A DNA stretch of 54,469 nucleotides, from positions 1 through 54,469 of the forward strand of contig JADHSV010000020.1 of the NCBI GenBank assembly GCA_016776725.1, in the 5' to 3' direction. The DNA is from Rhodospirillales bacterium. Its GTDB lineage: Bacteria; Pseudomonadota; Alphaproteobacteria; Rhodospirillales; Shumkoniaceae. The notes under the pieces are model-generated. The model was not told where the DNA came from, ran no database searches, and was given only the letters and a program-made list of their open reading frames with translations. Positions 53,376-54,469 of the stretch are shown here, piece after piece (positions within the stretch are counted from its first letter, which is position 1; each line of letters starts with the position of its first letter). Made by a program: the position numbers and the translations under genes.

Positions 53376-54469
53376 ATGCAAGCCCCTCGCCCGTTCCAGG
53401 TGATGACCAAGCCGAACGGTCCCAGATGCAATCTGGACTGCACCTACTGCTATTACCTGGAAAAAGACCGCCTTTATCCGGACACCAAGAAATTCCGCAT
53501 GAAGGACGAGGTTCTTGAGGTTTTCGTGCGCGACTATATCGTCTCGCAGCAACGCGCGGGCGCGCCGGAAATCTGGTTCTCCTGGCAGGGCGGCGAGCCG
53601 ACCATGCTGGGCGTCGGGTTCTTCGAGACGGTTGTTGAACTCCAGAAAAAATATTGCCCGGAAGGCGGGGTAATTCGCAACGCCTTGCAAACCAACGGCA
53701 CCCTGATCGATGACGACTGGGCGGCATTCTTCAAGAAAAACGAATTTTTGATCGGGCTGAGCATCGACGGGCCCAAAGACCTGCACGATCATTACCGGGT
53801 TGATCGGCGCGAACGGCCCACCTTCGACAACGTTATGATCGGGCTGGAAACGTTAAAGCGCCATGAGGTCGAATTCAACGCGCTGGTCGTCGTCAACCGC
53901 CAGAATTCACGCCGTCCGCGCGACGTCTATCGATTCTTGAAGGATAACGGCGTCGAGTTCATGCAGTTCATTCCCCTGGTGGAGCGCTCGGCCGACGGCG
54001 AAACCCTGACCGGCGCGCCCCAACAGGACGACGAAGGCATCAAGGCAAAGGTCACGCCGTGGAGTGTCCTGCCCAAAGCCTACGGCGATTTTCTCGTCAG
54101 CATCTTCGACGAGTGGATCAAGGCCGATGTGGGCAAGGTGTTCGTTCAGTTTTTCGATGTGCAACTGGGCCTGTGGATGGGGGGTCCGGCAGGGCTGTGC
54201 TGGTTCGCCGAAACCTGTGGCCAGGGTCTGGCCATGGAACACAACGGCGATCTCTACGCCTGCGATCATTACGTCTATCCCGAATATCTTTTGGGCAACA
54301 TCACCGAGACCCCCATGGACGAGTTGGTGACCTCGCCCGAGCAAACGCAGTTCGGCCTCGACAAGCGCGACAGCCTGCCCAAAAAGTGCCGCGAGTGCCG
54401 CTTCAAGTTCGCCTGCAACGGTGGCTGCCCCAAGCACCGGTTCTTGCAAACACCCGATAATGAACCCGG
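53376..54469 (+). CDS. Anaerobic sulfatase-maturating-enzyme-like radical SAM protein (C-terminus cut by window edge)
   Basis: 364 residues visible before the right edge. The radical-SAM cluster motif is CNLDCTYCYYL (Cys18, Cys22, Cys25). Later come GGEPTMLG, LQTNGTLID, SIDGPKDLHD and a Cys-rich SPASM region (CWFAETCGQG, ACDHYVYPEYLLGNI, CRECRFKFACNGGCPKHRF) that holds two auxiliary clusters. Such enzymes convert a Cys or Ser of a sulfatase to formylglycine, or modify other peptides. ATG 53376 has AAGGA 7 nt upstream; ATG 53358 is also in frame. No sulfatase gene or small precursor peptide is visible nearby. Confidence 0.9.
   Translation, partial: MQAPRPFQVMTKPNGPRCNLDCTYCYYLEKDRLYPDTKKFRMKDEVLEVFVRDYIVSQQRAGAPEIWFSWQGGEPTMLGVGFFETVVELQKKYCPEGGVIRNALQTNGTLIDDDWAAFFKKNEFLIGLSIDGPKDLHDHYRVDRRERPTFDNVMIGLETLKRHEVEFNALVVVNRQNSRRPRDVYRFLKDNGVEFMQFIPLVERSADGETLTGAPQQDDEGIKAKVTPWSVLPKAYGDFLVSIFDEWIKADVGKVFVQFFDVQLGLWMGGPAGLCWFAETCGQGLAMEHNGDLYACDHYVYPEYLLGNITETPMDELVTSPEQTQFGLDKRDSLPKKCRECRFKFACNGGCPKHRFLQTPDNEP

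Overview
The window is about 54.5 kb of GC-rich DNA that reads like an alphaproteobacterium, most likely a Rhodospirillales-type, hopanoid-making, hydrogen-metabolising bacterium. That placement is an inference from protein resemblance and gene order; there is no rRNA, tRNA, IS element or CRISPR array to anchor it. Coding density is very high, many genes overlap by 1-8 bases, and GTG and TTG starts are common.

1-15.1 kb is a nearly complete hopanoid island. It holds hpnN (cut by the left edge), hpnA, ispH, hpnH, hpnG, shc (hpnF), hpnE, hpnD, hpnB, hpnC and hpnM. HpnC, HpnD and HpnE make squalene, Shc cyclises it, HpnH adds adenosine, HpnG removes adenine, HpnA and HpnB are associated tailoring proteins, and HpnM and HpnN are the transport side. 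Embedded in it are two paralogous CDP-alcohol phosphotransferases and a small-molecule nucleotidyltransferase, not part of the usual hpn set, which could make a phospho-linked head group. One paralogue lacks the fourth Asp of the family motif. The other has no ordinary start codon in the right place and may begin at ATT.

15.2-19.05 kb holds a HAD phosphatase, formate-tetrahydrofolate ligase (fhs) and an MFS transporter.

19.05-36.6 kb is the most unusual part: about 20 consecutive minus-strand genes, nearly all for envelope proteins. They include an OmpA-domain protein, five lipoproteins, an ExbB/TolQ/MotA-like and an ExbD/MotB-like protein, a TonB-like proline/lysine-rich anchored protein, a lytic transglycosylase, a trypsin-like protease, a membrane-anchored Lon-like domain with its Ser-Lys dyad preserved and a Pro-Glu periplasmic spacer, two cytoplasmic proteins, and several large secreted proteins I do not recognise. 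The set looks like an undescribed envelope-spanning, proton-motive-force-driven machine.

36.85-49.9 kb is a group 3b-like NAD(P)-linked [NiFe]-hydrogenase locus: structural subunits beta, gamma, delta and alpha with a cyclic-nucleotide-binding-domain protein among them, a maturation endopeptidase, hypA, hypB, a hypF reduced to its C-terminal domain, hypC, hypD, a membrane sensor kinase, hypE and hypX. Fhs supplies formyl-THF, the substrate from which HypX makes the CO ligand, so fhs and hypX may be functionally linked.

50.4 kb to the right edge is a plus-strand set: a quinone oxidoreductase-like protein, an iron-containing alcohol dehydrogenase, UbiX and a radical-SAM anaerobic sulfatase-maturase-like protein cut by the window end.
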